64,000 nucleotides of DNA from Ewingella sp. CoE-038-23 (GTDB lineage Bacteria > Pseudomonadota > Gammaproteobacteria > Enterobacterales > Enterobacteriaceae): assembly GCF_040419245.1 (NCBI RefSeq), contig NZ_JAZHOH010000001.1, forward strand, positions 4,402,001 through 4,466,000. Reading direction: 5' to 3'. Each line of letters starts with the position of its first letter. Position 1 is the first letter of the stretch. The translations under genes were made by a program, and so were the position numbers. The notes beneath the pieces were generated by a model. The model did no database searches. It was given only the letters and a program-made list of their open reading frames with translations, and was not told where the DNA came from. Positions 18,592-28,232 of this stretch are shown one piece after another.

Positions 18592-18854
18592 AACGCCTCC
18601 GGTTATTTGTGGGCACAATGAGTCCACATATAGTGTTGAGCATATACCCTATTGCCGTGAAATCCAGTTTTTACTTCGTGAGCGGGATCATACTTTTCAG
18701 CCTTACGGCTTTCGAATGGTACCGGTCCCAATTACTGTGGAAAAGGCGTTAAAAAGGTACAGCAAGTGCTTAACAAAAAACGGCACTGCGTTTAACCGTC
18801 TAAAATTGAACGTTGACCCACGTGACTGGGCCATTTCTAACAAGGATCATCAAG

Positions 18855-19604
18855 ATGAAAAGAGACATTGTGGTAGTGATGGCGGCCTATGGGAACGACG
18901 ACGTGAAGGCGCTGGGCGGCCAGGCGGAGCTGCTATCGGTGGTTGCCGACGCCGGTGCCGATGGCGTAGAAATTCGTCGCGAACTGTTTGATGACGCCGA
19001 CTTTAATTCACTGTCCGAATTGGCCGAAAAGATCCGCCAGAAAAATTTATTTACGGTTTATTCGGTACCGGAATCCCTGTTTGTCGAGGGTGGAAGAGTG
19101 AACCCGTCGCTGCCGACCTTTTTAAAAGAAGCCGAAACGCTAGGCGCGCGCAGCTTGAAATTGGCACTGGGCCATTTCAACGTGGGCGCAGACCTGACGC
19201 CGCTGAAAGTCACGCTGGACGCCAGTCCGGTGAAACTGGTGGTGGAAAATGACCAGACGTCGGATTGCGGCATTTTGTCATTGATGAACTCGTTTATGTT
19301 TGCCGCCGAGTCCCGCCATTTACCTCTGGCGATGACGTTCGACATGGCTAACTGGCTGTGGGTCGGGCAAGACCCGATGGCCGCCGCCGATCGTCTGGCA
19401 AGCCATGTGGGCTATGTCCACGTCAAAGCCGCCGAAAAACGCGGTGACAAGTGGCACGCCGTGGCCCTCGACGACAGCGATGGCAGCTGGAAACCTCTGC
19501 TGGCGAAGCTACCGCAGGACGCGCCGCGCGGCATCGAATTCCCACTGGTGGGCGAAGATCTGACCGCCGTGACGCGCCACTATGTGGATTTACTCCGCGA
19601 CTAA
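18855..19604 (+). CDS. kguE: TIM-barrel sugar phosphate isomerase/epimerase-like protein KguE
   Basis: 249 aa, an AP-endonuclease-2-type TIM barrel (xylose isomerase-like) with metal-binding acids and histidines in ADGVEIRREL, VVENDQTSD, TFDMANWLW and YVHVKAAEK. KguE accompanies 2-ketogluconate catabolism in Pseudomonas, where its exact reaction is not firmly established. The ATG at 18855 has AAGGATC upstream. First structural gene of the kguE-K-T-D set. Confidence 0.8.
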   Translation: MKRDIVVVMAAYGNDDVKALGGQAELLSVVADAGADGVEIRRELFDDADFNSLSELAEKIRQKNLFTVYSVPESLFVEGGRVNPSLPTFLKEAETLGARSLKLALGHFNVGADLTPLKVTLDASPVKLVVENDQTSDCGILSLMNSFMFAAESRHLPLAMTFDMANWLWVGQDPMAAADRLASHVGYVHVKAAEKRGDKWHAVALDDSDGSWKPLLAKLPQDAPRGIEFPLVGEDLTAVTRHYVDLLRD

Positions 19605-19620
19605 GCCAAGGAGCAATAAG

Positions 19621-20577
19621 ATGTCGAAACTGTCGCAACCCGACGCGCTGGATGTGGTCACCGTCGGCGAAGCTATGGCGATGTTTGTCGCTTGTGAAAC
19701 CGGTCCTTTAGAGGACGTCAGCCAGTTTACTCGTCAGGTGGCGGGGGCGGAGTTGAACGTGGCGATCGGCCTGTCGCGCCTCGGGCTGAAGGTCGGCTGG
19801 GCCAGCCGCGTGGGTGATGACGTATTTGGCCGCTTTGTGCTTAAACAGCTGGAAAAAGAGCAGATTAACGCCGGGCAGGTGACGGTGGATAAGCGTTTTC
19901 CGACCGGCTTCCAGCTCAAATCCAAAGAGCTGGGCGGTAAAGATCCGCGCGTCGAGTATTTCCGCAAAGGCTCGGCGGCCAGCCATCTGTCGGTCGCAGA
20001 CTTCAATCCGGACTACTTCGGCGCTGCGCGACATTTGCACCTGTCCGGCGTCGCCGCTGCGCTGTCGGATACCTCTCTGGCACTGTCGAAATTCGCCGCC
20101 AGCGAGATGCGTAAAGCAGGCAAAACTATCTCGTTTGACCCCAATCTGCGCCCAATACTGTGGAGCAGCGAGGAGACAATGCGCAAAGAAATTAATGCCT
20201 TAGCCTTTGCCGCAGACTGGGTTCTGCCCGGCCTTGGTGAAGGCCAGCTGCTGACTGGTCAACAAACGCCAGAGGGCATCGCCGACTTCTACCTCGAGCA
20301 AGGCGTGAAAGCCGTGATCATCAAAACCGGCGCGGACGGCGCGTGGTTTAAAAGCGCCGGCGGCGAGCAGGCAGACGTTGCGGCCTGCAAAGTGGAAAAC
20401 GTGGTGGATACCGTCGGCGCTGGCGACGGTTTCGCGGTTGGGCTGATTAGCGCCCTGCTGGAAGGATTAAGCCTTGAGCAAGCCGTGAAGCGCGGCAATA
20501 AGATTGGCAGCCTGGCGGTGCAGGCGGTGGGCGATAGCGAAGGATTGCCGACCCGCGAGCAACTGGGCCAAGCCTAA
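19621..20577 (+). CDS. kguK: 2-ketogluconate kinase (PfkB family)
   Basis: 318 aa, ribokinase/PfkB fold. N-terminal sugar-binding region (VTVGEAMAMF) and C-terminal signature VDTVGAGDGFAVGLISALL with the catalytic aspartate in GAGD. In this operon it should phosphorylate 2-ketogluconate to 2-keto-6-phosphogluconate. KdgK (2-keto-3-deoxygluconate kinase) is a close relative and the alternative, but the neighbours favour KguK. RBS AAGGAG lies 16 bp after the kguE stop. Confidence 0.85.
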   Translation: MSKLSQPDALDVVTVGEAMAMFVACETGPLEDVSQFTRQVAGAELNVAIGLSRLGLKVGWASRVGDDVFGRFVLKQLEKEQINAGQVTVDKRFPTGFQLKSKELGGKDPRVEYFRKGSAASHLSVADFNPDYFGAARHLHLSGVAAALSDTSLALSKFAASEMRKAGKTISFDPNLRPILWSSEETMRKEINALAFAADWVLPGLGEGQLLTGQQTPEGIADFYLEQGVKAVIIKTGADGAWFKSAGGEQADVAACKVENVVDTVGAGDGFAVGLISALLEGLSLEQAVKRGNKIGSLAVQAVGDSEGLPTREQLGQA

Positions 20578-20659
20578 AATACCCTGTTTGCTACACTTAG
20601 TTAGCACCCTATATAACATCAAATAATACTAATCAGTCGCGAAACTGAGGATAAAAGTC

Positions 20660-21928
20660 ATGAACGAAGCCAAAATTGCCATCAGACGATGGTGGTATAT
20701 CATGCCCATCGTTTTTATTACCTACAGTCTGGCCTATGTAGATCGCTCGAACTTCAGCTTTGCCTCGGCCGCGGGCATCAATGACGACCTTGGCATCACC
20801 AAAGGCATGTCTTCCCTGCTCGGCGCACTGTTTTTCCTCGGTTATTTCTTCTTCCAAATCCCCGGCACGATTTACGCCGAACGGCGTAGCGTCAAAAAAC
20901 TGATCTTCTGGTGCCTGCTGCTGTGGGGCGGTTTTGCCTCGCTGACCGGCGTGGTCAACAACATTCCGATGCTGGCGGTGATCCGTTTCGCCCTCGGCGT
21001 GGTAGAAGCCGCCGTGATGCCCGCCATGCTGGTGTATATCAGTAACTGGTTCACCAAATCCGAACGTTCGCGGGCCAACACCTTCCTGATTTTGGGTAAT
21101 CCGGTCACCGTGCTGTGGATGTCAGTGCTCTCCGGCTATCTGATCCACGCCTTCGGCTGGCGCGAAATGTTCATCTTCGAGGGCATTCCGGCGGTGATCT
21201 GGGCCTTCTGCTGGTGGTTCCTGGTGAAGGACAAACCGGAGCAAGTGAGCTGGCTGTCGCAGGACGAAAAACAGGCGCTGGCCGCGCAGTTGGCCAAGGA
21301 GCAGGAGGACATCAAGGCCGTGCATAACTACGCGGAAGCCTTTAAGTCGCGCAATGTGATTTTACTCTGCATGCAATATTTTGCGTGGAGTATCGGGGTT
21401 TACGGCTTCGTGCTGTGGCTGCCGTCGATTTTGCGCAGTGGCATGCAGATGGGCATGGTGGAAGCCGGCTGGCTCTCCTCGGTGCCTTACCTGGCGGCGA
21501 CCATCGCCATGATCCTGGTGTCATGGGCGTCGGATAAAATGCAAAACCGCAAAATTTTCGTCTGGCCGCTGTTGCTGATTGGCGCGCTGGCGTTCTTCGC
21601 GTCGTGGGCGATTGGGCCGAATAATTTCTGGATCTCCTACTCGCTGCTGGTGGTCGCCGCCGCCGCGATGTATGCGCCTTATGGCCCGTTCTTCGCCATC
21701 ATCCCTGAGATGCTGCCGAAAAACGTTGCGGGTGGCGCGATGGCCTTAATTAACAGCCTCGGCGCGCTCGGCTCTTTCTTCGGCTCCTGGTTCGTCGGCT
21801 ACCTCAACGGCAACACCGGCAGTCCGGCGGCCTCTTTCATTTTCATGGCCGTCTCCCTGCTGGTGTCCGTGATACTGACCCTGATGGTGAAGCCGGAACG
21901 CGATGCCGCCAAGCCGCAGTCGGCCTAA
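20660..21928 (+). CDS. kguT: MFS 2-ketogluconate transporter
   Basis: 422 aa with 12 predicted membrane helices and the anion:cation symporter signature (ITYSLAYVDRSNFSFA). Family members import sugar acids with protons. Between kinase and reductase genes it fits KguT, the 2-ketogluconate permease. RBS GAGGATAAAAG; 82 bp after kguK. Confidence 0.85.
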   Translation: MNEAKIAIRRWWYIMPIVFITYSLAYVDRSNFSFASAAGINDDLGITKGMSSLLGALFFLGYFFFQIPGTIYAERRSVKKLIFWCLLLWGGFASLTGVVNNIPMLAVIRFALGVVEAAVMPAMLVYISNWFTKSERSRANTFLILGNPVTVLWMSVLSGYLIHAFGWREMFIFEGIPAVIWAFCWWFLVKDKPEQVSWLSQDEKQALAAQLAKEQEDIKAVHNYAEAFKSRNVILLCMQYFAWSIGVYGFVLWLPSILRSGMQMGMVEAGWLSSVPYLAATIAMILVSWASDKMQNRKIFVWPLLLIGALAFFASWAIGPNNFWISYSLLVVAAAAMYAPYGPFFAIIPEMLPKNVAGGAMALINSLGALGSFFGSWFVGYLNGNTGSPAASFIFMAVSLLVSVILTLMVKPERDAAKPQSA

Positions 21929-22016
21929 GCCTGTGCTATGTTTAGACATTACCTTTAAATCGCTATCCCAGCCATTTCAATAAGTTGGGTACATTCATTC
22001 GTTTCTGGAGTCCGTA

Positions 22017-22994
22017 ATGAAGCCGTCTATCGTTTTATACAAAAAACTACCTGCCGACCTGCATCAACGTCTGGAAGAGCATTTTTCAATTGTCGAATTC
22101 GACGGAATTAATGAAGGAAACCGCGCCAAGGTGTTCGATGCCCTGCAACAGGCTGAAGGGCTGATTGGCTCGGGCGGCGCGGTAAACAAGGAGCTGCTGG
22201 ACCACGCTCCGCGCTTGCGCGGCGTATCCACCATTTCCGTGGGTTACGACAATTTCGACGTGGACGAGCTGACTCGCCGCGAAATCCCGCTGATGCACAC
22301 CCCGACCGTGCTGACCGACACCGTGGCCGACACCGTGATGGCGCTGGTGCTCTCCACCGCGCGCCGCGTGGTCAACGTTGCCGAGCGCGTCAAAGCGGGC
22401 GAATGGACCAGCAACATCGGCGCAGACTGGTTTGGCGTTGACGTGCACCACAAAACTATCGGCATTATCGGCATGGGCCGCATCGGCATGGCGCTGGCCC
22501 AGCGCGCCCACTTCGGCTTCGACATGCCGGTGCTGTACAACGCCCGCAGCCAGCATAAAGCGGCGGAAGAGCGTTTTGGCGCGAAAAAGTGCGAGCTGGA
22601 CGAACTGCTGGCTAAATCTGATTTCGTCTGCGTGCTGCTGCCGCTGACTGACCAGACCTTCCACACCATCGGCAAAGAGCAGCTGGCGAAGATGAAATCC
22701 AGCGCGATTCTGATCAGCGCCGGTCGCGGCCCGGTCATTGATGAAAAGGCGCTGATCGCCGCGCTCAAGGACGGCACCATTCACGCCGCAGGTATGGACG
22801 TGTTCGAAACTGAGCCGCTACCGAAAGATTCTCCACTGCTTAGCCTGCCGAACGTTGTCGCGCTGCCACACATTGGCTCTGCCACTCATGAAACCCGCTA
22901 CGGCATGGCCGCCTGCGCGGTGGACAACCTGATTGCCGCCCTGACCGGCGATGTGAAAGAGAATTGCGTCAACCCGCAGGTTCTAAATAAGTAA
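22017..22994 (+). CDS. ghrB: D-isomer 2-hydroxyacid dehydrogenase, GhrB/KguD
   Basis: 325 aa. NAD(P)-binding motif [16 protein letters not shown] and the catalytic Arg/Glu/His set of the family ([28 protein letters not shown]). It closely resembles E. coli GhrB, which reduces glyoxylate, hydroxypyruvate and 2-ketogluconate; at the end of a kgu operon it also fits KguD, which reduces 2-keto-6-phosphogluconate to 6-phosphogluconate. Its place beside yiaD echoes E. coli. One gene may serve both roles here. Confidence 0.93.
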   Translation: MKPSIVLYKKLPADLHQRLEEHFSIVEFDGINEGNRAKVFDALQQAEGLIGSGGAVNKELLDHAPRLRGVSTISVGYDNFDVDELTRREIPLMHTPTVLTDTVADTVMALVLSTARRVVNVAERVKAGEWTSNIGADWFGVDVHHKTIGIIGMGRIGMALAQRAHFGFDMPVLYNARSQHKAAEERFGAKKCELDELLAKSDFVCVLLPLTDQTFHTIGKEQLAKMKSSAILISAGRGPVIDEKALIAALKDGTIHAAGMDVFETEPLPKDSPLLSLPNVVALPHIGSATHETRYGMAACAVDNLIAALTGDVKENCVNPQVLNK

Positions 22995-23035
22995 TTTTCT
23001 TCCGCCTTTTCTGCTGTAAAAACCGCGCCACTTCA

Positions 23036-23064
23036 CCTCTCCCTTCGCCTTGCGCGGGGAGAGG
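23036..23064. repeat. Imperfect hairpin downstream of ghrB
   Basis: CCTCTCCC and GGGAGAGG arms around TTCGCCTTGCGCG. No T-run follows, so it is more like a dispersed intergenic hairpin than a terminator. Confidence 0.45.
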
Positions 23065-23151
23065 AATTCATGCAAAAACCTGCACCTGATTGCACTGTTT
23101 TAAAGCAAGCGTTAAGGTGGTCATCACATTCTGATAACACAAAGTTTGACT

Positions 23152-24411
23152 ATGACGTTTTCTGTTTTCGGCGATAAATTTACCCGTTCCACAGGCATTA
23201 GCCGCCTGATGGGTGATATGAACGAAGGTCTGCGCACGCCGGGCGCTGTGATGCTCGGCGGGGGGAATCCTGCGCAAATACCTGAAATGCAGGACTATTT
23301 CCAGACGCTGTTTACCGAGATGTTAAGCGAAGGCAAGCTGACAGAGGCCTTGTGCAACTATGACGGCCCGCAGGGTAAAGACGTGCTGCGCCACTCGCTG
23401 GCGGCGCTATTGAAGAAAGAGCTGGGCTGGGAGTTAGATGCAAAAAACATTGCGTTAACCAATGGCAGCCAGAGCGCGTTTTTCTATTTATTCAATCTGT
23501 TCGCCGGTCGTCGCGCAGACGGTTCAATGTCCAAAGTGCTGTTCCCGCTGGCCCCAGAGTATCTGGGCTATGCCGACGCCGGATTGGACGAGAGCCTGTT
23601 TATCTCCGCCAAACCAAACATTGAGCTGCTGCCCGAAGGGCAGTTTAAGTATCACGTTGATTTCGACCATCTGAACATCAATGAAGAAGTTGGCTTGATC
23701 TGCGTTTCACGCCCGACCAATCCGACCGGCAATGTGATAACCGATCAGGAATTACAGCGCCTCGACGCTCTCGCCCAGCAGCACGACGTGCCATTGCTGA
23801 TCGACAACGCCTATGGGGTGCCTTTCCCGAGCATTATCTTTAGCGAAGCCACGCCGCTGTGGAATCCGAACATCATTCTGTGCATGAGTCTGTCCAAGCT
23901 CGGCCTGCCGGGTTCGCGCTGCGGTATTGTCATCGCGGATGAGAAAATCATTACGGCAATTAGCAACATGAACGGCATTATCAGCCTCGCGCCGGGCAGC
24001 GTAGGGCCAGCCATCGCCAATGAAATGATTGCTCGCGGCGATCTGCTGCGCCTCTCCGAGGAAGTCATTAAACCGTTTTACTATCAGCGCGTGCAGGAAA
24101 CCATTGCCACTTTACGCCGCTATTTGCCGGAAGATCGCTGCTTAATTCATAAACCCGAAGGGGCGATTTTCCTCTGGCTGTGGTTCAAAGATTTGCCGAT
24201 CAGCACTGAAACGCTCTATCAGCGCCTAAAACAGCGCGGCGTGCTGATGGTGCCGGGGCATTTCTTCTTCCCCGGCCTTGAGCACCCGTGGCCGCACACT
24301 CACCAGTGTATGCGCATGAACTACGTGCCGGACGCCGAGCAGATCGAACGCGGGGTGAAGATTCTGGCGGAAGAAGTCGAGCGAGCACACGCCGAAGGGC
24401 TGATTCGCTAA
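23152..24411 (+). CDS. avtA: Valine-pyruvate aminotransferase
   Basis: 419 aa, close to E. coli AvtA along its length. PLP lysine in CMSLSKLGLPGSRCG and the conserved SRPTNPTGNV and DNAYGVPFP motifs are present. It makes valine from 2-ketoisovalerate using alanine. The ATG at 23152 matches the family start (MTFSVFGDKFTR); a TTG two codons earlier is unlikely. Confidence 0.97.
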   Translation: MTFSVFGDKFTRSTGISRLMGDMNEGLRTPGAVMLGGGNPAQIPEMQDYFQTLFTEMLSEGKLTEALCNYDGPQGKDVLRHSLAALLKKELGWELDAKNIALTNGSQSAFFYLFNLFAGRRADGSMSKVLFPLAPEYLGYADAGLDESLFISAKPNIELLPEGQFKYHVDFDHLNINEEVGLICVSRPTNPTGNVITDQELQRLDALAQQHDVPLLIDNAYGVPFPSIIFSEATPLWNPNIILCMSLSKLGLPGSRCGIVIADEKIITAISNMNGIISLAPGSVGPAIANEMIARGDLLRLSEEVIKPFYYQRVQETIATLRRYLPEDRCLIHKPEGAIFLWLWFKDLPISTETLYQRLKQRGVLMVPGHFFFPGLEHPWPHTHQCMRMNYVPDAEQIERGVKILAEEVERAHAEGLIR

Positions 24412-24430
24412 CTGCTGGAAAACGCACATA

Positions 24431-24459
24431 AAAAAGGAGGACGTGATGTCCTCCTTTTT
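24431..24459. terminator. Bidirectional terminator between avtA and ibpB
   Basis: AAAAAGGAGGAC / GTCCTCCTTTTT, a 12-bp stem with T-runs on both strands; it serves both convergent genes. Confidence 0.92.
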
Positions 24460-24480
24460 CATTTCTGCTGCTTTTGGCTG

Positions 24481-24918
24481 TTATTCAGCCGATTGATTCT
24501 CTAACGCAGGCTTCTCAGTGCCGATGGCGATTTTCTGCGGTTGCAGCGCCTGCGGAACATCGCGCACCAGACTGATATGCAGCAGGCCGTTGACGAACTC
24601 GGCCGCCGATACGTGCATATGTTCGGCCAGCGTGAAGCTCAGGCTGAAAGGCTTAATCACCAGCCCCTGATGCAGATATTCCACTTTTTTATCCGCCTCA
24701 GCCGGGGTGCCGCTGACGGTCAAGCGCGGGCCTTCGACTTCAATATTCAGTTCGCTCTGCTGGAAACCGGCCAGCGCCAGTGAGATGCGATAATGGTTAT
24801 CGTCTGATTTCTCAATGTTATATGGCGGGAAGCCTTGTTCAGCGCCCTGCATGGAGCTGGCGAGTTTGTCGAAGCCAATCCACTGACGCAGTAATGGGGA
24901 AAGATCGTAGTTACGCAT
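24481..24918 (-). CDS. ibpB: Small heat-shock protein IbpB
   Basis: 145 aa, alpha-crystallin domain ([20 protein letters not shown]) flanked by short tails, with the C-terminal I-x-I-like segment (QKIAIG). It binds unfolded proteins in aggregates for later rescue by DnaK and ClpB. Second gene after ibpA, separated by 121 bp that hold a thermometer-like leader. Confidence 0.95.
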   Translation of the reverse strand: MRNYDLSPLLRQWIGFDKLASSMQGAEQGFPPYNIEKSDDNHYRISLALAGFQQSELNIEVEGPRLTVSGTPAEADKKVEYLHQGLVIKPFSLSFTLAEHMHVSAAEFVNGLLHISLVRDVPQALQPQKIAIGTEKPALENQSAE

Positions 24919-25039
24919 ATTTAAAACTCCTTCTGTGAAGCGAGATAATGTTTATTCATCAAGCGCCACGTTATTCATCGGCGTGACGCTGCTGCTCCCT
25001 GACGGCGAGCAAGGTGGAAAATTTAAAATTCGTTAGAAA
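24919..25039 (-). promoter_or_regulatory. ROSE-like RNA thermometer upstream of ibpB
   Basis: The transcript just before ibpB reads CUCGCU about ten bases before AAGGAG. The UYGCU motif pairing with the Shine-Dalgarno sequence is the hallmark of ROSE thermometers. The element is inferred from this motif; no folding was run. Confidence 0.6.
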
Positions 25040-25450
25040 TTAGCGAATGTCTATCCGACGCGGTTTTGAGGACTCGGGGACCACGCGTTCGAGATCGATA
25101 TACAGCAGACCATTCGCCAAATTGGCGGATTTAATTTGAATATGTTCTGCTAACTGGAATTTGCGCTCGAAATTACGCTCAGCGATACCCTGATATAAAT
25201 AGGTACGCTCTGCGGCTGCATCTTTATGCGCGCCCTTGACCAGCAACATATTATCTTGAGCAGTAATATCCAGCTCAGACTCAGCAAAACCGGCGACCGC
25301 TATCGCGATGCGATAGTGATTTTCATCTACCAGTTCAACATTATAAGGAGGGTAGCCGCCACCCTGATTTTGACCAGATTCAATCAAATTAAACAGGCGA
25401 TCAAAACCAATAGCGGAACGGTATAGAGGGGATAAATCAAAATTACGCAT
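25040..25450 (-). CDS. ibpA: Small heat-shock protein IbpA
   Basis: 136 aa, starting [20 protein letters not shown], with the alpha-crystallin domain ([17 protein letters not shown]) and C-terminal RRIDIR. With IbpB it coats aggregating proteins in heat-stressed cells. A sigma-32-like promoter and a ROSE-type leader lie upstream. Confidence 0.96.
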   Translation of the reverse strand: MRNFDLSPLYRSAIGFDRLFNLIESGQNQGGGYPPYNVELVDENHYRIAIAVAGFAESELDITAQDNMLLVKGAHKDAAAERTYLYQGIAERNFERKFQLAEHIQIKSANLANGLLYIDLERVVPESSKPRRIDIR

Positions 25451-25553
25451 TTATTACTTCTCCTGATTATGCAGCGAGTCGGTTAAACGACCTTCCTCAT
25501 GGACAGGTCTGCGACGCTTCATACCCTGTCGGCGTATGCTTTTCCTGCGTCGT
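25451..25553 (-). promoter_or_regulatory. ROSE-type RNA thermometer in the ibpA leader
   Basis: The roughly 100-base leader between the sigma-32-like promoter and ibpA contains CUCGCU shortly before AGGAG, the U-Y-G-C-U anti-Shine-Dalgarno motif, plus several potential stems upstream. This matches known ibpA thermometers, which open at heat-shock temperature. Confidence 0.7.
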
Positions 25554-25560
25554 ATGATAA

Positions 25561-25588
25561 AAATGGCGACGGAAAAAAGATTTTCAAG
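25561..25588 (-). promoter_or_regulatory. Sigma-32-like heat-shock promoter of ibpA
   Basis: Reverse strand: CTTGAAA, a 13-bp spacer, then CGCCATTT. Consensus is CTTGAAA-N(11-15)-CCCCATNT, so there is a single mismatch. Confidence 0.75.
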
Positions 25589-25928
25589 TCAGGGAAAGAA
25601 AAGTTTTTTATCAGTGCATGTCAGCAGGGAGCTATAGATGTCTAAACAAAGCTTAAACCCTATAAAAATTGACATTGGGCGGCAGGATCTCAGTTATCTC
25701 TTACACTATAACTAACGCTGTAATTTTGTGACAAAGCCAAAACAGATAACCCAGCGAAATAATTAGGACAGATCGCTGCGACATTTATAAACACGATTCA
25801 AGGATGAAAAAGATAAATTGGGATGGCTAGCACAGAGCCGCGCTTTGCTTTGTTAAATCTTTTAGCTGAATGATATAAATCAACGTTGACGAAATATCCT
25901 CAGCCCGACAGCATGAGATGAGTTCTAC

Positions 25929-26300
25929 ATGATGAAATCAGTTTTATTACCGCTCGTGACGGGATGCGCGTTTTTATCGGTTAGCGGTTGCTCTAGCGTA
26001 ATGAGTCATACCGGCGGCCATCAGGGTTATTATCCGGGCACACGCGCCGACGTATCGATGATTTCAAGCGACGACACCAGCTGGGCCATGACGCCACTGC
26101 TGATTGTCGATCTGCCTTTTAGTGCATTACTTGATACCCTGCTGCTGCCTTATGACTATTACCGCCAGGACAAACTCAACACGCGGGATCGTATAAAAGC
26201 CAGCGAGGAGCAGAATTTAGCGATCAGCCACGGCATTGATATTGACCACGTGCCGCCAATGACTGAGTCGACGAAGCAGAAAAAGCGGGCGTCACATTAA
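25929..26300 (+). CDS. yidQ: YceK/YidQ-family lipoprotein
   Basis: 123-aa lipoprotein of the DUF1375 (YceK/YidQ) family: signal, lipobox VSGC, then YYPGTRADV and LLIVDLPFSALLDTLLLPYD. Function unknown. It is divergent from ibpA as in E. coli. The start is ATGATG; the first is used. The roughly 340 bp between the ibpA promoter and this gene show no other gene. Confidence 0.88.
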   Translation: MMKSVLLPLVTGCAFLSVSGCSSVMSHTGGHQGYYPGTRADVSMISSDDTSWAMTPLLIVDLPFSALLDTLLLPYDYYRQDKLNTRDRIKASEEQNLAISHGIDIDHVPPMTESTKQKKRASH

Positions 26301-26334
26301 TATTCCCCACCTCAGCCTCTTTTATTAAAAACAG

Positions 26335-26362
26335 ACCGGCCCATTCATCAGGCCGGTTTTTT
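26335..26362. terminator. Bidirectional terminator between yidQ and yidR
   Basis: ACCGGCC / GGCCGGT stem with a T-run on the plus strand and, less ideally, on the minus strand. Confidence 0.85.
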
Positions 26363-26389
26363 GCTTTTTATGCAGCCAAGCTTCTTTAT

Positions 26390-27670
26390 TTAGCCTACAT
26401 TCTGCGCCACAAAAAGCTGGGCAAACTGGCCGCACTGGCGCATATAGGCGACTTTCGCCCCGTCGGGTGAAAACACCACCGCGTCGCCGCAGGGCGCGAT
26501 TTCGCTGCGCTCGGTCAGGCGGCGCATCTCGCCACTCGCCACGTCCAGCACCATCACGCTGTTATCGCAAACCAGTGCTAACGCATTGCCATTGGGGTGC
26601 CAGCTAAATGCCGACTGAATTCCGGTGGTGGTTCGGCTGATTTGCTGCGCCTGGCCGCCGTTCGGCGAAACCGTCCACAGTTGAACTACGCCGTTGTTAT
26701 CCTTCATCAAAAAGGCGATTTTTGAGCCGTCCGGGGAAGCACGCAGCCAGTGGCGCGGCTGCAAGGCGACGCCGGGGAAAGCCTGCTGCGCGGTGAAGGT
26801 TATGCGGCGTTGGCGCACTCCCTTGGGCGGCGCGGGAAGCGAAGCAGCAGTGCCCTGTAACGGCAACTCTCCGGCCTGCCGATAGCTGGCGTCATCTTCT
26901 GGTAAATCAACCACAAAGACTTCCGGTAGCTTCTCGCCGCTGGCCGACAGTGTGTCGCCGATAAACGCCAGCGCCCAGCGTTGGCGGCTGCCGTCCGGCT
27001 TGAGATAGCCCTCGGTGCCAATCCAGCCCTCTTCATAGGCGCGGGTAATATCATCGCTGCCCGGCTGAGGGTCCGGCGTGGTGTGGCTCACCAGCACGCT
27101 GAAGTGGCTGCCGTTATATTCACGCGGATGATGTTTAGGAGAAACTACGCCCGAGGAAGAGAGCGCGATGCCGACATTACGCTGATCGAGCCGCAAATCC
27201 AGCTCGTGCAAAACGTGGTCGTTATAGGTAAAGCTCAGGCGGCTGCCGTCGGGGCTGAAGACGTGAACGTGGGTGCCGCCGCGCAGCGCGCCGGGGGTGA
27301 AAGGTGCCGTAATATCAAGGGCATCGAGAGTAACTGCTTCAGCTTCTGGCTCAGTGACAATCACCCCACGGCGATGATGAAAATCATATTGCCACTGTGC
27401 ATCTGGGTTTTCTGGCCCGTGGATGAAGGCATAACGCACCGGCAGCTGCGCGCTGGTCGTGACCACGCCGACGTGCGCCGCCTGCCTGGCCTGATAAATC
27501 ACCTGCACTTCGCCGGTTTCGACATTCACCCGCTCAATGGTTGAGCCGGTAAATGAACCGCCGTGCGGCCGGACATCATAGACCAGCCACTGGCCGTCCG
27601 GCGTCCAGACGTTAATGTTGGTCAGCTGATGCCCGCGAGCATCGTCGGTTAACTGCTTTTCACCCACCAC
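26390..27670 (-). CDS. yidR: DUF3748 beta-propeller protein YidR
   Basis: 426 aa, like E. coli YidR. Repeated TolB/PD40-type beta-propeller blades are visible (TPDGQWLVYDVRP, FSPDGSRLSFTYN, ASPDGSKIAFLMKD, FSPDGAKVAYMRQ). There is no signal peptide. Function unknown; relatives include oligogalacturonate lyase-like propellers. It starts at GTG with GAGGAAG upstream. Next to yidQ and ibpA as in E. coli. Confidence 0.88.
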   Translation of the reverse strand: MVGEKQLTDDARGHQLTNINVWTPDGQWLVYDVRPHGGSFTGSTIERVNVETGEVQVIYQARQAAHVGVVTTSAQLPVRYAFIHGPENPDAQWQYDFHHRRGVIVTEPEAEAVTLDALDITAPFTPGALRGGTHVHVFSPDGSRLSFTYNDHVLHELDLRLDQRNVGIALSSSGVVSPKHHPREYNGSHFSVLVSHTTPDPQPGSDDITRAYEEGWIGTEGYLKPDGSRQRWALAFIGDTLSASGEKLPEVFVVDLPEDDASYRQAGELPLQGTAASLPAPPKGVRQRRITFTAQQAFPGVALQPRHWLRASPDGSKIAFLMKDNNGVVQLWTVSPNGGQAQQISRTTTGIQSAFSWHPNGNALALVCDNSVMVLDVASGEMRRLTERSEIAPCGDAVVFSPDGAKVAYMRQCGQFAQLFVAQNVG

Positions 27671-27740
27671 GTTTGCTTCCTCTTATTCTCTGCCCCTGTG
27701 CGGCCTTGTTTAAGAGTAAACGTTTTTGTTTATGGGAACA

Positions 27741-28232
27741 CTATTTGGCGGCGGGCATGGCCCCTTTGCCCGCATTCACCAGCATGGAGCGTTTGCGGCC
27801 CAGAACCAGCCCCAGCAGACCGCCCAGGATCAGCGCGGCGGCCACGGCAATCAGCGCCGCGTCGTAGCTGTGAGTCACGTCTTTGATGCGTCCCATAATC
27901 GGCGGGAAGGTTAACCCGGCAATGTTCGCCACCGCGTTAATCAGCGCAATCGAGGCGGCACCCGCCACGCCCGCCACCGTCTCAGTGGTCACCGCCCAGA
28001 AGATGGGGGTGATGGCCCAGTTCAGCCCAACGGTCAGCACCAGCATGATGTAAGCCAGAACCAAGTTATGGGTGAAAATCGCCCCGAGCAGTAAGAAGCC
28101 CGACACAATCAGTGGCAGCCCAAGGTGCAGGGCGCGCTCTTTGGTGCGGTCCGAGTGGCGACCATTCAAATACATGAAAATACAGGCGAAAAGGAAAGGT
28201 ACCGCCGACAGCAGGCTGACAATCAAATTACT
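27741..28232 (-). pseudogene. MFS transporter, C-terminal half only
   Basis: About 163 residues covering roughly helices 7-12 of an MFS permease (SAVPFLFACIFMYLNGRHSDRTKE, the loop motif between helices). The N-terminal half is missing: the reading frame runs into the IS1 end at 28233. An apparent start codon at 28337 lies inside IS1 and is not genuine. This is the last recognisable chromosomal gene before the plasmid-like block, so it marks the left breakpoint. Confidence 0.85.

Noticed and set aside
22017-22994. D-3-phosphoglycerate dehydrogenase (SerA)
   Set aside because: Length and motifs match GhrB/KguD; there is no ACT domain and the operon is for ketogluconate.
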